NCBI GenBank assembly: GCA_934465535.1
Contig: CAKSKV010000008.1
Span: forward strand, 1 to 64,000
Source: an uncultured Clostridia bacterium
Lineage (GTDB): Bacteria > Bacillota > Clostridia > Christensenellales > QALW01
Reading direction: 5' to 3'
Length of the DNA: 64,000 bases
In this document: positions 8,970-16,945 of the stretch, one piece after another
How positions within the stretch are numbered: position 1 is the stretch's first letter
Layout of the letters: each line of letters starts with the position of its first letter
Notes under the pieces: generated by a model
Databases searched by the model: none
What the model saw: the letters and a program-made list of their open reading frames with translations, nothing else
Told to the model about the DNA's origin: nothing
Made by a program: the position numbers and the translations under genes

Positions 8970-9215
8970 CTACTGCGGCTTTACAAGAACGGAGGCCGCA
9001 TAGCCGTGCCTTATGGCAAGGCGGTATCCGCGCACCTTTATAAGCACCGGCCCGCCAAAGGGTGCGCGGCGCAGCATGCGTATATGCGTGCCGGGAGTCA
9101 GCCCGAGCTCGCACAGCCTGTGCCGGGTGCCGTCGCTTTTTTTAACGGGCAGTACGGTGCCCTCTTGCCCGGAGCGAAGCGCACAAAGGCTGATCGCGCC
9201 TGATTTTATCGTCAT
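8970..9215 (-). CDS. feoA: Ferrous iron transport accessory protein FeoA
   Basis: 81 aa SH3-like FeoA domain with the family pattern RLCELGLTPGTHIRMLRRAPFG followed by the closing strand YRLAIRHGYAASVLV. FeoA is a small cytoplasmic partner needed for FeoB activity. The ATG follows AAAAGGGAG. It is the first gene of a two-gene feoAB unit divergent from the AraC regulator. I looked for a Fur-like AT-rich palindrome in the 115-base divergent region and could not assign one with confidence. Confidence 0.9.
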   Translation of the reverse strand: MTIKSGAISLCALRSGQEGTVLPVKKSDGTRHRLCELGLTPGTHIRMLRRAPFGGPVLIKVRGYRLAIRHGYAASVLVKPQ

Positions 9216-9277
9216 ATATTTTTTCTCCCTTTTATCTGCTTAATTTTATCTCGTTTGGGGCAGCGGCAATATAACTG

Positions 9278-9306
9278 TTGCTAATTGAATAATGCGGTTG
9301 TATAAT
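9278..9306 (+). promoter_or_regulatory. Promoter of the AraC-type regulator
   Basis: TTGCTA (9278-9283, 4 of 6 matches to TTGACA), 17-base spacer, and perfect TATAAT at 9301-9306. It lies in the divergent region shared with feoA. Confidence 0.6.
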
Positions 9307-9329
9307 CATATAAAACGGAGGGGGAAAAT

Positions 9330-10238
9330 ATGTATCCTGTTATACTGCCGGATGATGTAAAATGCAAATGGAGCTATTCCGATGTTTTTAACGGAACATC
9401 GCGTCTGGTAAAGGCGTATACGCATGAAAATTTTCATATGCTCATGCACTGCCACGATTTTTACGAGCTTAACATTGTGCTTTGCGGCAGCGGAATGCAC
9501 TATTTCGGAAACAGTCGGCGGGCATTTTTGCCGGGCGATGTGTTTGTTATACCTCCGGGCAGCAGGCACGGCTATTATCCGAGCCTGCCCGAGGAAAGGG
9601 TGGATATTTTTCACATTCTGCTTCATGAAAAATTCTTTATCCGTTACAGGGCCGAATTGTCGGGGCTTCAGGGATATGTGCTGCTTTTTACGCTGGAGCC
9701 TACGCTGCGAAGCCTGGACAGAAGCCAAAGATACAGCCTCAGACTGGGCGAGCGCCTTGAGGAAATAAGGCCGTTTATGGACAAAATGGGGGCGCTTTAT
9801 TATAACAATCATGCCGAGGCGGATGTTATGCTCAATGCAGCGGCGCTGTATATAATTGCATGGCTGTGCGGTATATGCAGGAATAACGATGCCCAAAAGC
9901 AGGAGCTGCAGGTGCTCAGCGACTGCATAAAGGCCGTTGACGCAGCGGAGCCGGGCAGCCTGACCGCGGAAATGCTGGCAAAGGCGGCGGCGGTTTCAAG
10001 GTCTACGCTTTTCCGCAGCTTTCGCAGAGGGCTTGGGATGACACCGGGAGATTATATAAGGCTTTGCAGGCTGGATGACGCCGCTCTCAGGCTGCGCTCC
10101 GGCGAGGAAAGCATTGCGGATATTGCGCAGAACTGCGGCTTTTTCGACAGCTCGCACTTTATAAAGGCGTTTTCCGAGCATTTCGGAATCACGCCGGCAC
10201 GGTACAGGCGCGCTGCAAGGGACAATGAAAATTCATGA
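9330..10238 (+). CDS. AraC family transcriptional regulator with cupin sensor domain
   Basis: 302 aa. The N-terminal half is a cupin-like sugar-sensing domain (HMLMHCHDFYELNIVLCGSG, then LPGDVFVIPPGSRHGYY). The C-terminal 100 residues hold two helix-turn-helix motifs, MLAKAAAVSRSTLFRSFRR and SIADIAQNCGFFDSSHFIKA, ending in GITPARYRR. Such proteins usually activate carbohydrate genes on binding a sugar. It is followed by a LacI regulator and the oxidoreductase/isomerase operon, which are its likely context. GGAGGGGG precedes the ATG. Confidence 0.9.
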   Translation: MYPVILPDDVKCKWSYSDVFNGTSRLVKAYTHENFHMLMHCHDFYELNIVLCGSGMHYFGNSRRAFLPGDVFVIPPGSRHGYYPSLPEERVDIFHILLHEKFFIRYRAELSGLQGYVLLFTLEPTLRSLDRSQRYSLRLGERLEEIRPFMDKMGALYYNNHAEADVMLNAAALYIIAWLCGICRNNDAQKQELQVLSDCIKAVDAAEPGSLTAEMLAKAAAVSRSTLFRSFRRGLGMTPGDYIRLCRLDDAALRLRSGEESIADIAQNCGFFDSSHFIKAFSEHFGITPARYRRAARDNENS

Positions 10239-10263
10239 AAACGGAGCAAAAGAATTTTAGATA

Positions 10264-10291
10264 TTGACAATTGAAAATTTTATGATAAATT
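10264..10291 (+). promoter_or_regulatory. Promoter of the LacI-type regulator
   Basis: Perfect TTGACA at 10264-10269, a 16-base spacer and a weaker -10 TAAATT at 10286-10291. The LacI-type operator begins 6 bases further on. Confidence 0.5.
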
Positions 10292-10296
10292 ATATA

Positions 10297-10310
10297 TGAA
10301 AACGATTTCA
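10297..10310. promoter_or_regulatory. LacI/CcpA-type operator upstream of the LacI gene
   Basis: TGAAAACGATTTCA is a near-perfect 14-bp palindrome with the central CG typical of LacI-family operators. It overlaps the expected transcription start and ends 13 bases before the GTG start, consistent with autorepression. CcpA-like proteins could also bind it. Confidence 0.75.
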
Positions 10311-10323
10311 GGCGGTGAGATGA

Positions 10324-11343
10324 GTGGTTACAATCAAGGATATTGCCCGGGAAGCGGGAGTGTCGGTGACTTCGGTATCACGTTTTTTCAATAACCGTCG
10401 GCTGCTCAGCGCGGAAAGCTGCTCAAGAATAGAGGCCGTGGTGGAAAAGTACGGCTATACGCCCAATTCAATGGGACGAAGCCTGCGTCTGGCACGGTCC
10501 GGCAAGGTGCTTGTGCTGCTGCCCACCATGGAAAACCCCATGTATCTCAAGATATTATCCGCCATTGAAAACGAATGTTATCAGTACGGGCTTACCGTGC
10601 TTGCCTGCGATACTCATGACGACAGCTTCAAGGAAAAGCATTTGCTGGCCATGCTCACAAATCACTATGCCGACGGCGCAATACTGTTTTCCTCCGCGCT
10701 TGCCAGTCAGGAGCTCAGCATTGCGGCAAAGCGTCTGCCATTGGTGCTTTGCTGCGAGCAGCGGGAGGATGCGGCGGTAAGCAGCGTGTCCATAGACGAC
10801 CGTGCGGCGGCGTTCGAGGCGGTGGAATACCTTATACGCAAGGGGCACAGCAGGATAGCCATGGCCTCCGGCAGGGAAAACTACGGCTCCACGGCACTGC
10901 GTGAGCAGGGCTATACCGAGGCGCTGAAAAAATACGGCCTGAATGTGCGTAAGGATTATATCCTGCGCGGAGATTACGGCTATCGCAGCGGTATGTCGGC
11001 AGCACAGAAGGTTTTCGGCATGGAGCCAATGCCAAGCGCGCTGTTTTGCGTTTCGGATGCGGTGGCGGTGGGCGCGGCAAGAATAGCGGTGCTGGAAAAA
11101 AAGAGCCTGAGCATTATAGGCTTTGACAACACATCCATAACCGGAATGTTCATTCCCGGCATTACAAGCGTTGCCCAGCCGCGGGCGGAAATGGGCAAGG
11201 CTGCGGTGGAGCTGCTGATGGCAAGAATGGAAAACATAAAGCAGCCTCCGCAGAAGCGCTTTTTGCCGCACAGCCTTGTGGCGCGCGAAAGCACAGAGGG
11301 CATGCAGCAGGAGCATTTACGGACATTTTCCGCAGAGGAGTAA
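10324..11343 (+). CDS. LacI family transcriptional regulator
   Basis: 339 aa. The N-terminal DNA-binding domain is IKDIAREAGVSVTSVSRFFN with the hinge helix region SMGRSLRLARSG, followed by a periplasmic-binding-protein-like sensor domain (LVLLPTMENPMYLKILSAIE to the C-terminal LVARESTE). The start is GTG with a GGCGGTGAG ribosome site; an ATG four bases earlier is out of frame. It is preceded by its own predicted operator. It probably controls itself and the following oxidoreductase/isomerase operon in response to a sugar or sugar acid. Confidence 0.9.
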   Translation: MVTIKDIAREAGVSVTSVSRFFNNRRLLSAESCSRIEAVVEKYGYTPNSMGRSLRLARSGKVLVLLPTMENPMYLKILSAIENECYQYGLTVLACDTHDDSFKEKHLLAMLTNHYADGAILFSSALASQELSIAAKRLPLVLCCEQREDAAVSSVSIDDRAAAFEAVEYLIRKGHSRIAMASGRENYGSTALREQGYTEALKKYGLNVRKDYILRGDYGYRSGMSAAQKVFGMEPMPSALFCVSDAVAVGAARIAVLEKKSLSIIGFDNTSITGMFIPGITSVAQPRAEMGKAAVELLMARMENIKQPPQKRFLPHSLVARESTEGMQQEHLRTFSAEE

Positions 11344-11365
11344 TTAACTTAATTTAACCGTATAG

Positions 11366-11387
11366 AATCCCTTCGGGGTTTTATAAT
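11366..11387 (+). promoter_or_regulatory. Small UUC-loop hairpin and TATAAT before the sugar operon
   Basis: AATCCC-TTC-GGGGTT (11366-11380) can form a 6-bp hairpin followed by TTTTAT, a weak terminator for the LacI gene. The tail contains TATAAT (11382-11387), which may be the -10 element for the operon; no good -35 is seen. Confidence 0.35.
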
Positions 11388-11413
11388 AAAAAGAATTTTA
11401 TGAGGTGAAACTT

Positions 11414-12499
11414 ATGGCAAAGATTAAAGCAGGCATTATCGGCTGCGGCGGTATCGGAACAGGCAAGCATCTGCCCGCGCTCAAGGCGCTCAGTGACAGA
11501 GTTGAGGTTGTAGGATTCTGCGATATAATTGAAGAGCGTGCGCAGAAGGCCTGCAAGGAGTTTGGCGCAGAGGGTGCCAAGGTGTATACCGATTATAAGG
11601 AAATGCTTAAGGACGAGAGCATTCAGACCATTCATGTCTGCACCCCCAACCGTTCTCACAGCTTTATTTCCATTGACGCCATGAAGGCGGGCAAGCATGT
11701 TATCTGCGAAAAGCCCATGGCAAAAACCTATGCCGAGGCCAAGGCAATGCTGGACTGCTCCAAGGAGACCGGCCGCATTCTTACCATCGGCTATCAGAAC
11801 AGATATACCAAGGAATCAATGTATGTAAAGCGTTTCTGCGAGTCCGGTGAGGCCGGCGATATCTACTATGCAAAGGCTCATGCCATTCGCCGCAGAGGCG
11901 TTCCCACATGGGGCGTGTTCCTCAATGAATACGAGCAGGGCGGCGGTCCGCTTATCGATATCGGAACCCATGCGCTGGATCTTACGCTTTGGTGCATGAA
12001 CAACTACAAGCCTAAGGCAGTGCTGGGCACCACTTTCAAAAAGCTGGGTGATCAGAAGGAAACCGGCAACCCGTGGGGCGATTGGGATCAGTCTCAGTTC
12101 ACTGTTGAGGATTCCGCCTTCGGTCTTATCGTAATGCAGAACGGAGCCACCATTCAGCTGGAGAGCAGCTGGGCGCTCAATACCCTGGATATCGACGAGG
12201 CCAAAACCACTCTGTGCGGCACAAAGGCCGGTATCGATATGAGAGACGGCGTTCGCGTAAACGGTGTGAAATTTGGCAAGATGTACACCATGAAGCCCGA
12301 CCTTTGCGGAGTGGGCGTTGCGTTCTTTGACGCTGCGGGCGGAGATAATCCTTCCGTAACCGAGCTTGGTTTGTTCCTTAACGCGGTAGAGGGCAAGGGC
12401 GAGCTTGTTACAAAGCCGGAGCAGGCGCTTGTGGTAACGCAGCTGCTTGAGGCTATCTATACCTCTGCCAAGACCGGCAAGGCCGTATACTTTGATTAA
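11414..12499 (+). CDS. Gfo/Idh/MocA family NAD(P)-dependent sugar oxidoreductase
   Basis: 361 aa. Residues 1-125 are a Rossmann domain (AGIIGCGGIGTGKHLPAL; the conserved CEKPMAKT motif contributes the catalytic lysine), and the remainder is the alpha/beta C-terminal domain with GGGPLIDIGTHALDL containing the likely catalytic histidine. The ATG after GAGGTGAAACTT is preferred to an in-frame GTG 9 bases earlier that lies inside the ribosome site. The family oxidises or reduces a sugar hydroxyl/keto group. First gene of a four-gene operon whose makeup suggests C3-oxidation chemistry on glycosides. Confidence 0.9.
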   Translation: MAKIKAGIIGCGGIGTGKHLPALKALSDRVEVVGFCDIIEERAQKACKEFGAEGAKVYTDYKEMLKDESIQTIHVCTPNRSHSFISIDAMKAGKHVICEKPMAKTYAEAKAMLDCSKETGRILTIGYQNRYTKESMYVKRFCESGEAGDIYYAKAHAIRRRGVPTWGVFLNEYEQGGGPLIDIGTHALDLTLWCMNNYKPKAVLGTTFKKLGDQKETGNPWGDWDQSQFTVEDSAFGLIVMQNGATIQLESSWALNTLDIDEAKTTLCGTKAGIDMRDGVRVNGVKFGKMYTMKPDLCGVGVAFFDAAGGDNPSVTELGLFLNAVEGKGELVTKPEQALVVTQLLEAIYTSAKTGKAVYFD

Positions 12500-12512
12500 T
12501 CAAACGCTGTAA

Positions 12513-12555
12513 TGCCGCACCGTTTTGCGTCGATAAGGCGCAAAACGGCGCGGCA
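12513..12555 (+). promoter_or_regulatory. Intercistronic 17-bp hairpin
   Basis: Arms 12513-12529 and 12539-12555 pair over 17 positions with a single mismatch and a 9-base loop. No T run follows, so it is not a classical terminator. It probably stabilises or uncouples the mRNA between the first oxidoreductase and the ThuA gene. Confidence 0.6.
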
Positions 12556-12617
12556 CAGGCGCAAACACTGCTTTTGCCCGTGCGGCATCTGCGGTAAAAA
12601 TTCAGGAGGTTGCAGTT

Positions 12618-13325
12618 ATGAATATAGTTATCTATAACGAAGGTATTCACGATAAAGAAGAATTCATCAAAAAGGTTTATCCCGAGGGCATTCACGGCCA
12701 GCTTAAGCATATTCTGGATGACGGCAGCAACAATATTACGGTGGTTACGCTGGACAATGTAAACGATATCACCGAGGAGCTGCTTGCAAAAACCGATGTT
12801 ATGCTGTGGTGGGGTCATGTAGCCCATCATATGGTGCCGGACGAGGTTTCAAACCGTGTTGCCGAGGCCGTGCAGAAGGGAATGGGTCTTATCGCCCTGC
12901 ATTCGGCTCATATGAGCAAGCCCTTCCGTCAGCTTATGGGAACATCGTGCACCCTTAAATGGAGAGACGATGATTCCGAGCGCCTGTGGGTAACGGCGCC
13001 GTCGCACCCGATAGCGGAGGGTCTGCCCGAACATTTCGAGCTGCCTCAGGAAGAAATGTACGGCGAATTCTTTGATATTCCCAAGCCCGACGATGTGGTG
13101 TTCATGGGTTGGTTTACCGGCGGCGAGCTGTTCCGCAGCGGCGTGACCTTCAACCGCGGTCTTGGCCGTGTGTTCTATTTCCAGCCCGGACATGAGGCAT
13201 TCCCCACCTATTTCAACGAGAATGTGGAGAAGATAATCCGCAACGCTGTTAAGTGGGCGGCGCCGACAAAGCGTCTTGAGAGACTGGATTGCCCCTGCTA
13301 TCAGAAGCTGGAGGCCATAAAATAA
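12618..13325 (+). CDS. ThuA domain protein
   Basis: 235 aa, whole length a ThuA/class I glutamine-amidotransferase-like domain. Recognisable parts are VMLWWGHVAHHMV near residue 57, the GLIALHSAHMSKPFR segment, GEFFDIPKPDDVVFMGWF, and GRVFYFQPGHEAFPTYF close to the C-terminus. ThuA proteins accompany trehalose or 3-keto-sugar metabolism; their reaction is poorly defined. AGGAGG precedes the ATG. Flanked by a Gfo/Idh oxidoreductase and a TIM-barrel isomerase, a trio typical of keto-sugar loci. Confidence 0.88.
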   Translation: MNIVIYNEGIHDKEEFIKKVYPEGIHGQLKHILDDGSNNITVVTLDNVNDITEELLAKTDVMLWWGHVAHHMVPDEVSNRVAEAVQKGMGLIALHSAHMSKPFRQLMGTSCTLKWRDDDSERLWVTAPSHPIAEGLPEHFELPQEEMYGEFFDIPKPDDVVFMGWFTGGELFRSGVTFNRGLGRVFYFQPGHEAFPTYFNENVEKIIRNAVKWAAPTKRLERLDCPCYQKLEAIK

Positions 13326-13425
13326 CAAAGTGCCGATAAGCACCGGACGGGCGGCTTGCGGGCTGCCTGCCGGCTGCGGCTATATGCTGCACCGCGCATA
13401 TGAAAACGAAAGGAAGGTGTAAAAC

Positions 13426-14391
13426 ATGAAATTAGGAGTACTTACCGTTGCACTGGGAGATCAGCCCTTTGACAAGGCGCTGGATTTTCTGGAGGAGCAG
13501 GGTGTAGAAATGATAGAAGTGGGCTGCGGCGGACATCCGGGAACAGCGCACTGCGATCCCGAAATACTGCTGCACGATGATGAGGCGCTGAAGAAATTCC
13601 GCAATACCGTGGAAAAGCACCATATGGAAATATCCGCACTCAGCGTGCACTGCAATACCATTCATCCCAACAAGGAAATTGCGGCCAAGGCCGATTATGA
13701 CACCCATCGCGCCGTGCTGATGGCGGAGAAGCTGGGCATACACCAGATAAACACTTTTTCCGGCTGCGCCGGCGATTGCAGCGAAAGCAAATATCCCAAC
13801 TGGGTAACCTGCGCATGGCCCGATGATTATACTGAAATACTCAAGTATCAGTGGAATGAGTGCCTCATTCCTTATTGGCGCAGCTTTGTACCCTTTGCAA
13901 AGGAACACGGCGTAAACAAGATAGCCTTTGAGCCGCATCCCGGCTTTATGGTGTACAATCCCGAAACCGTGCTGAAGATCCGTGAGGCAGTCGGCCCGGA
14001 GATAGGCGCAAACCTTGATCCGAGCCATCTTATCTGGCAGGGAATCGACCCTGTGGAGGCAATAAAAGCCCTTAAGGGAGCAATATTCCACTTCCATGCC
14101 AAGGATACAAGGCTGAATCAGCGCAACATCGCCGTAAACGGCGTGCTGGATACCAAGCCGTACAGCGATGAGATGGGACGCTCCTGGATATTCCGCACCA
14201 TAGGCTACGGAAACGGTGAATCCTACTGGAGAGATATTATAAGCGCACTGAGGCTTGTGGGTTATGACCATGCCGTAAGCATTGAGCATGAGGACAGCCT
14301 TATGAGCAGCCCGGAGGGCCTTAAGAAGGCCATTGCGTTCCTTAAGGATATTATTATCCGGGAGCCTGCGGGCGAGATGTTCTGGGCATAA
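13426..14391 (+). CDS. Sugar phosphate isomerase/epimerase-like TIM barrel
   Basis: 321 aa of the xylose-isomerase-like/AP-endonuclease 2 fold. Metal ligands can be read in order: Glu in IAFEPHPGF, Asp in GANLDPSHL, His in FHFHAKDT and Glu in VSIEHEDS. Despite the family name, many members act on free sugars or keto-glycosides; some (the DgpC type) catalyse beta-elimination of 3-oxo-glycosides. The third gene of the operon, with GAAAGGAAGGTG before the ATG. The substrate is not determined by sequence alone. Confidence 0.9.
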   Translation: MKLGVLTVALGDQPFDKALDFLEEQGVEMIEVGCGGHPGTAHCDPEILLHDDEALKKFRNTVEKHHMEISALSVHCNTIHPNKEIAAKADYDTHRAVLMAEKLGIHQINTFSGCAGDCSESKYPNWVTCAWPDDYTEILKYQWNECLIPYWRSFVPFAKEHGVNKIAFEPHPGFMVYNPETVLKIREAVGPEIGANLDPSHLIWQGIDPVEAIKALKGAIFHFHAKDTRLNQRNIAVNGVLDTKPYSDEMGRSWIFRTIGYGNGESYWRDIISALRLVGYDHAVSIEHEDSLMSSPEGLKKAIAFLKDIIIREPAGEMFWA

Positions 14392-14453
14392 CCGCCCCAA
14401 CATCGGCGCGGGAAAAACTCACTTGAAAGTGAATAACGAAAGGAAAACCCTTT

Positions 14454-15509
14454 ATGCATAATATATGTGTTGTTGGCTACGGCGGAATGGGCGGTTGGCA
14501 TGTGTATTATATAACGCATGACCTTACTGATATCCTGCATCTTTCCGGCATTGTGGACATCCGTCCCGAGCGTGAGGAAGAGGCGCGCAAAAACGGTATT
14601 CATGTTTACGATTCCTTTGAGCAGATGCTGGAGGATCCTTCGGTGGATATCGTGCTGCTTGCCATTCCGAACAATCTGCACAGGCCCTATGCCGAGCGTG
14701 CTATGAGAGCCGGCAAAAATGTTATCTGCGAAAAGCCAGCTACCTTAAACGCTCAGGAATTCCGTGAGCTTATGGCCATTTCAAAGGAAACCGGAAAAAC
14801 GCTTACGGTGCACCAGAACAGACGGTGGGACCGCGATTACCGCATGGTAAAGGAAGTATACGATAAAAAGCCGATAGGCGATGTCTATATGCTGGAAAGC
14901 CGCGTGCAGGGCTCGCGTCAGGTGCTTAACGGCTGGCGCGGAGCAAAGGAAAACGGCGGCGGCATGGTATACGATTGGGGCGTGCATCTGATCGATCAGT
15001 ATCTTGATATGATAGACAGTCCCGTGACCCAAGTGTATGCGCAGCTGTTCAATCTGTATACCGATGAGGTGGACGATAACTTCAAGGCCATGCTGCGTTT
15101 TGAAAACGGCGTAAGCGCGCTTGTTGAGGTTTCCATGAACTGCTTCATACTGCATCCGCGCTGGCATGTGTCCGGCAAGGTCGGAACCATGGTGATAAAC
15201 GATTGGGACTGCAACGGTAAAATGGTGCGTCTTGCCGATGACGGCAAAATGGAATGGGACGAGAAGATTGTCTACACTTCCGCCGGCCCGACGAGAAGCA
15301 TGGCGCCCAGACCCGTTGAAACCACCCGTGAGCTGCCTCTGCCGGAGGTTCAGTGCGACCATCTGGACTTTTACCGCGGTCTTTGCGCGCATCTTGACGG
15401 CAAAGCGGAGCTTCCGGTAAAGCCCGAAAGCGTGCTGCGCGTGCTGGAGGTTATGGATGCGGTGTTTGAATCCGGCAAAACCGGAGAGTGCATCAAGTGC
15501 CATATCTGA
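14454..15509 (+). CDS. Second Gfo/Idh/MocA family oxidoreductase
   Basis: 351 aa. The Rossmann nucleotide site is ICVVGYGGMGGWHVYYI; CEKPATLNAQEF carries the conserved lysine, and GGGMVYDWGVHLIDQYLDM carries the conserved histidine. It differs clearly from the first oxidoreductase (it has NRRWDRDYRMVKEV where that one has NRYTKESMYVKRF), so the two are likely to act on different substrates or in opposite directions. GAAAGGAAAACC precedes the ATG. Last gene of the operon; a strong terminator follows at once. Confidence 0.9.
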   Translation: MHNICVVGYGGMGGWHVYYITHDLTDILHLSGIVDIRPEREEEARKNGIHVYDSFEQMLEDPSVDIVLLAIPNNLHRPYAERAMRAGKNVICEKPATLNAQEFRELMAISKETGKTLTVHQNRRWDRDYRMVKEVYDKKPIGDVYMLESRVQGSRQVLNGWRGAKENGGGMVYDWGVHLIDQYLDMIDSPVTQVYAQLFNLYTDEVDDNFKAMLRFENGVSALVEVSMNCFILHPRWHVSGKVGTMVINDWDCNGKMVRLADDGKMEWDEKIVYTSAGPTRSMAPRPVETTRELPLPEVQCDHLDFYRGLCAHLDGKAELPVKPESVLRVLEVMDAVFESGKTGECIKCHI

Positions 15510-15526
15510 TAAAAGTAAATATCAAC

Positions 15527-15559
15527 AAAAATCCGTACCCCATGGGTACGGATTTTTAT
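15527..15559. terminator. Strong bidirectional terminator ending the sugar operon
   Basis: A perfect 14-bp inverted repeat (AAAAATCCGTACCC with its complement) around the 3-base loop CAT; the A/T ends give a U run on both strands. Confidence 0.92.
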
Positions 15560-15809
15560 ATCCGCGCCGGGCACTCTGCCGCCTGATAAAGCGCGGTGCG
15601 GTAAAGCACGGGGGAGAATGTTCGCCCGGTCAAAATAGTGATTTTATATGCGTAAAAGGGCGATAAAGTGCACAATTCGATGCATTTTGTTCATTTTGTG
15701 TATTCCGTTTCGGCGGCGAATATGTTATTATATAAAGGAAATATTAAATACTGAAAATATGTGCCGCTGTGCTGACAGCAAGGCACCTAAGGATAAGAGG
15801 AGGCCCGAT

Positions 15810-16307
15810 ATGAGCATTTCATTTGAATTTTCCGATACTACCCTTGAAAGAATGAGCGGCAAGGGTGTTTTTTTAACAGTGGGCGAGGATAAGCCCAACA
15901 CCATGACCATTGGCTGGGGCAGCATATCGGTATACTGGAACAAGCCGGTATTCATAGTGCCGGTGCGGCACAGCCGCTATTCCTATTCCATTCTTGAAAA
16001 GGGCAGCGGCTTTACCGTAAGCGTACCGCCGCAGGATGAAAGAATGCTGCGCGCGCTTACCGTATGCGGCAAAAATTCCGGCAGAGATATGGACAAATAC
16101 GCCTACGGCTGGATAACTCCGGTTGCCGGCGTGGCCGGAAAGGTGCCGATAATCGCAGGCTGCGATTATTATTACGAGTGCCGGGTAATATATTCTGCCG
16201 ATCTTAAATTGGAGGAGCTTCCCCCGGAGATAAAAGCAAAGTGCTACCCCTCGGACGATGTCCATAAGCTGTACTTCGGCGAGATACTGGCTGCCTATAA
16301 GGGCTGA
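15810..16307 (+). CDS. Flavin reductase-like (split-barrel FMN-binding) protein
   Basis: 165 aa. The segment MTIGWGSISVYWNKPVFIV, then RHSRYSYSILEKGSGFTVSV, matches the flavin reductase/nitrilotriacetate monooxygenase component B split barrel that binds FMN; the Clostridial small forms are redox proteins of unknown partner. An open frame extends upstream to 15648, but the ATG at 15810 has an AGAGGAGG ribosome site, so the shorter start is chosen. The next gene starts 11 bases after its stop, suggesting co-transcription. Confidence 0.85.
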   Translation: MSISFEFSDTTLERMSGKGVFLTVGEDKPNTMTIGWGSISVYWNKPVFIVPVRHSRYSYSILEKGSGFTVSVPPQDERMLRALTVCGKNSGRDMDKYAYGWITPVAGVAGKVPIIAGCDYYYECRVIYSADLKLEELPPEIKAKCYPSDDVHKLYFGEILAAYKG

Positions 16308-16317
16308 GGTGACGGAC

Positions 16318-16791
16318 ATGCCCTTTGTAAAAGGCAGATATGTGCCGGAATCCGAAATGCAGCCCGCCTCGGAAAACGAGCAGGAGCAAAATAAGCCGGC
16401 TGTGCGGGAGAAAAAGCGCGTAAAGGAAAAACGCTTGAAAAAAAAGAATATTCCGACGCCGGAGCTTACCCCTGAGGAGCTGGAGGCGCAGCGCCTTGAG
16501 GAGGAAAGAAAGATAAAGGAAAGCGCAGAGCGCTTTGAAAGGCTTATATCCACCGATACTCCGGATCTAACGCAGCTTAATCTGCTTATAGAAAAGGAAA
16601 AAAAGAAGGAAAAAAGCGCATGGCGCAAACGCGCGGGGTCGGTAAAGGTCATGCTTACCGTGCTGCTGCTTGCAAGCCTGGGGCTGATGATAATGGCTAT
16701 CAGCTTTGCTTCGGCAACCCTTATGGTCATAAGCCTTGCATCCATGGCCGTACTGTGCGCGGCATATTTCCTGACGGTGCCGCGGCGTTAA
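16318..16791 (+). CDS. Small membrane protein with charged coiled-coil N-terminus
   Basis: 157 aa. Residues about 15-90 are very rich in Glu, Lys and Arg and likely form a coiled coil (ELEAQRLEEERKIKESAERF). Two hydrophobic helices close the C-terminus (VMLTVLLLASLGLMIMAISF and ATLMVISLASMAVLCAAYFL). I do not recognise the family. The ATG at 16318 after GAGGTGACGG is preferred to one at 16258 inside the previous gene. Its cytoplasmic coil suggests a scaffold role, but no function can be assigned. Confidence 0.7.
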   Translation: MPFVKGRYVPESEMQPASENEQEQNKPAVREKKRVKEKRLKKKNIPTPELTPEELEAQRLEEERKIKESAERFERLISTDTPDLTQLNLLIEKEKKKEKSAWRKRAGSVKVMLTVLLLASLGLMIMAISFASATLMVISLASMAVLCAAYFLTVPRR

Positions 16792-16945
16792 ATTACCGTT
16801 TTTGTTCACAAATGCCTAAGCCGGGGAGCAGTGCGTCTGCTGCACCCGCCGCAGGCCCAATAACCTGCGGTATCGGCACACATTTTTATATAAAGACTAA
16901 ATTGTATTTATTCCGGGGAACCCGGATATTATATAGGAGGTTTTT

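Noticed and set aside
9216..9329. Fur box between feoA and the AraC gene
   Set aside because: The region is AT-rich but no 19-bp palindrome close to the Fur consensus could be aligned.
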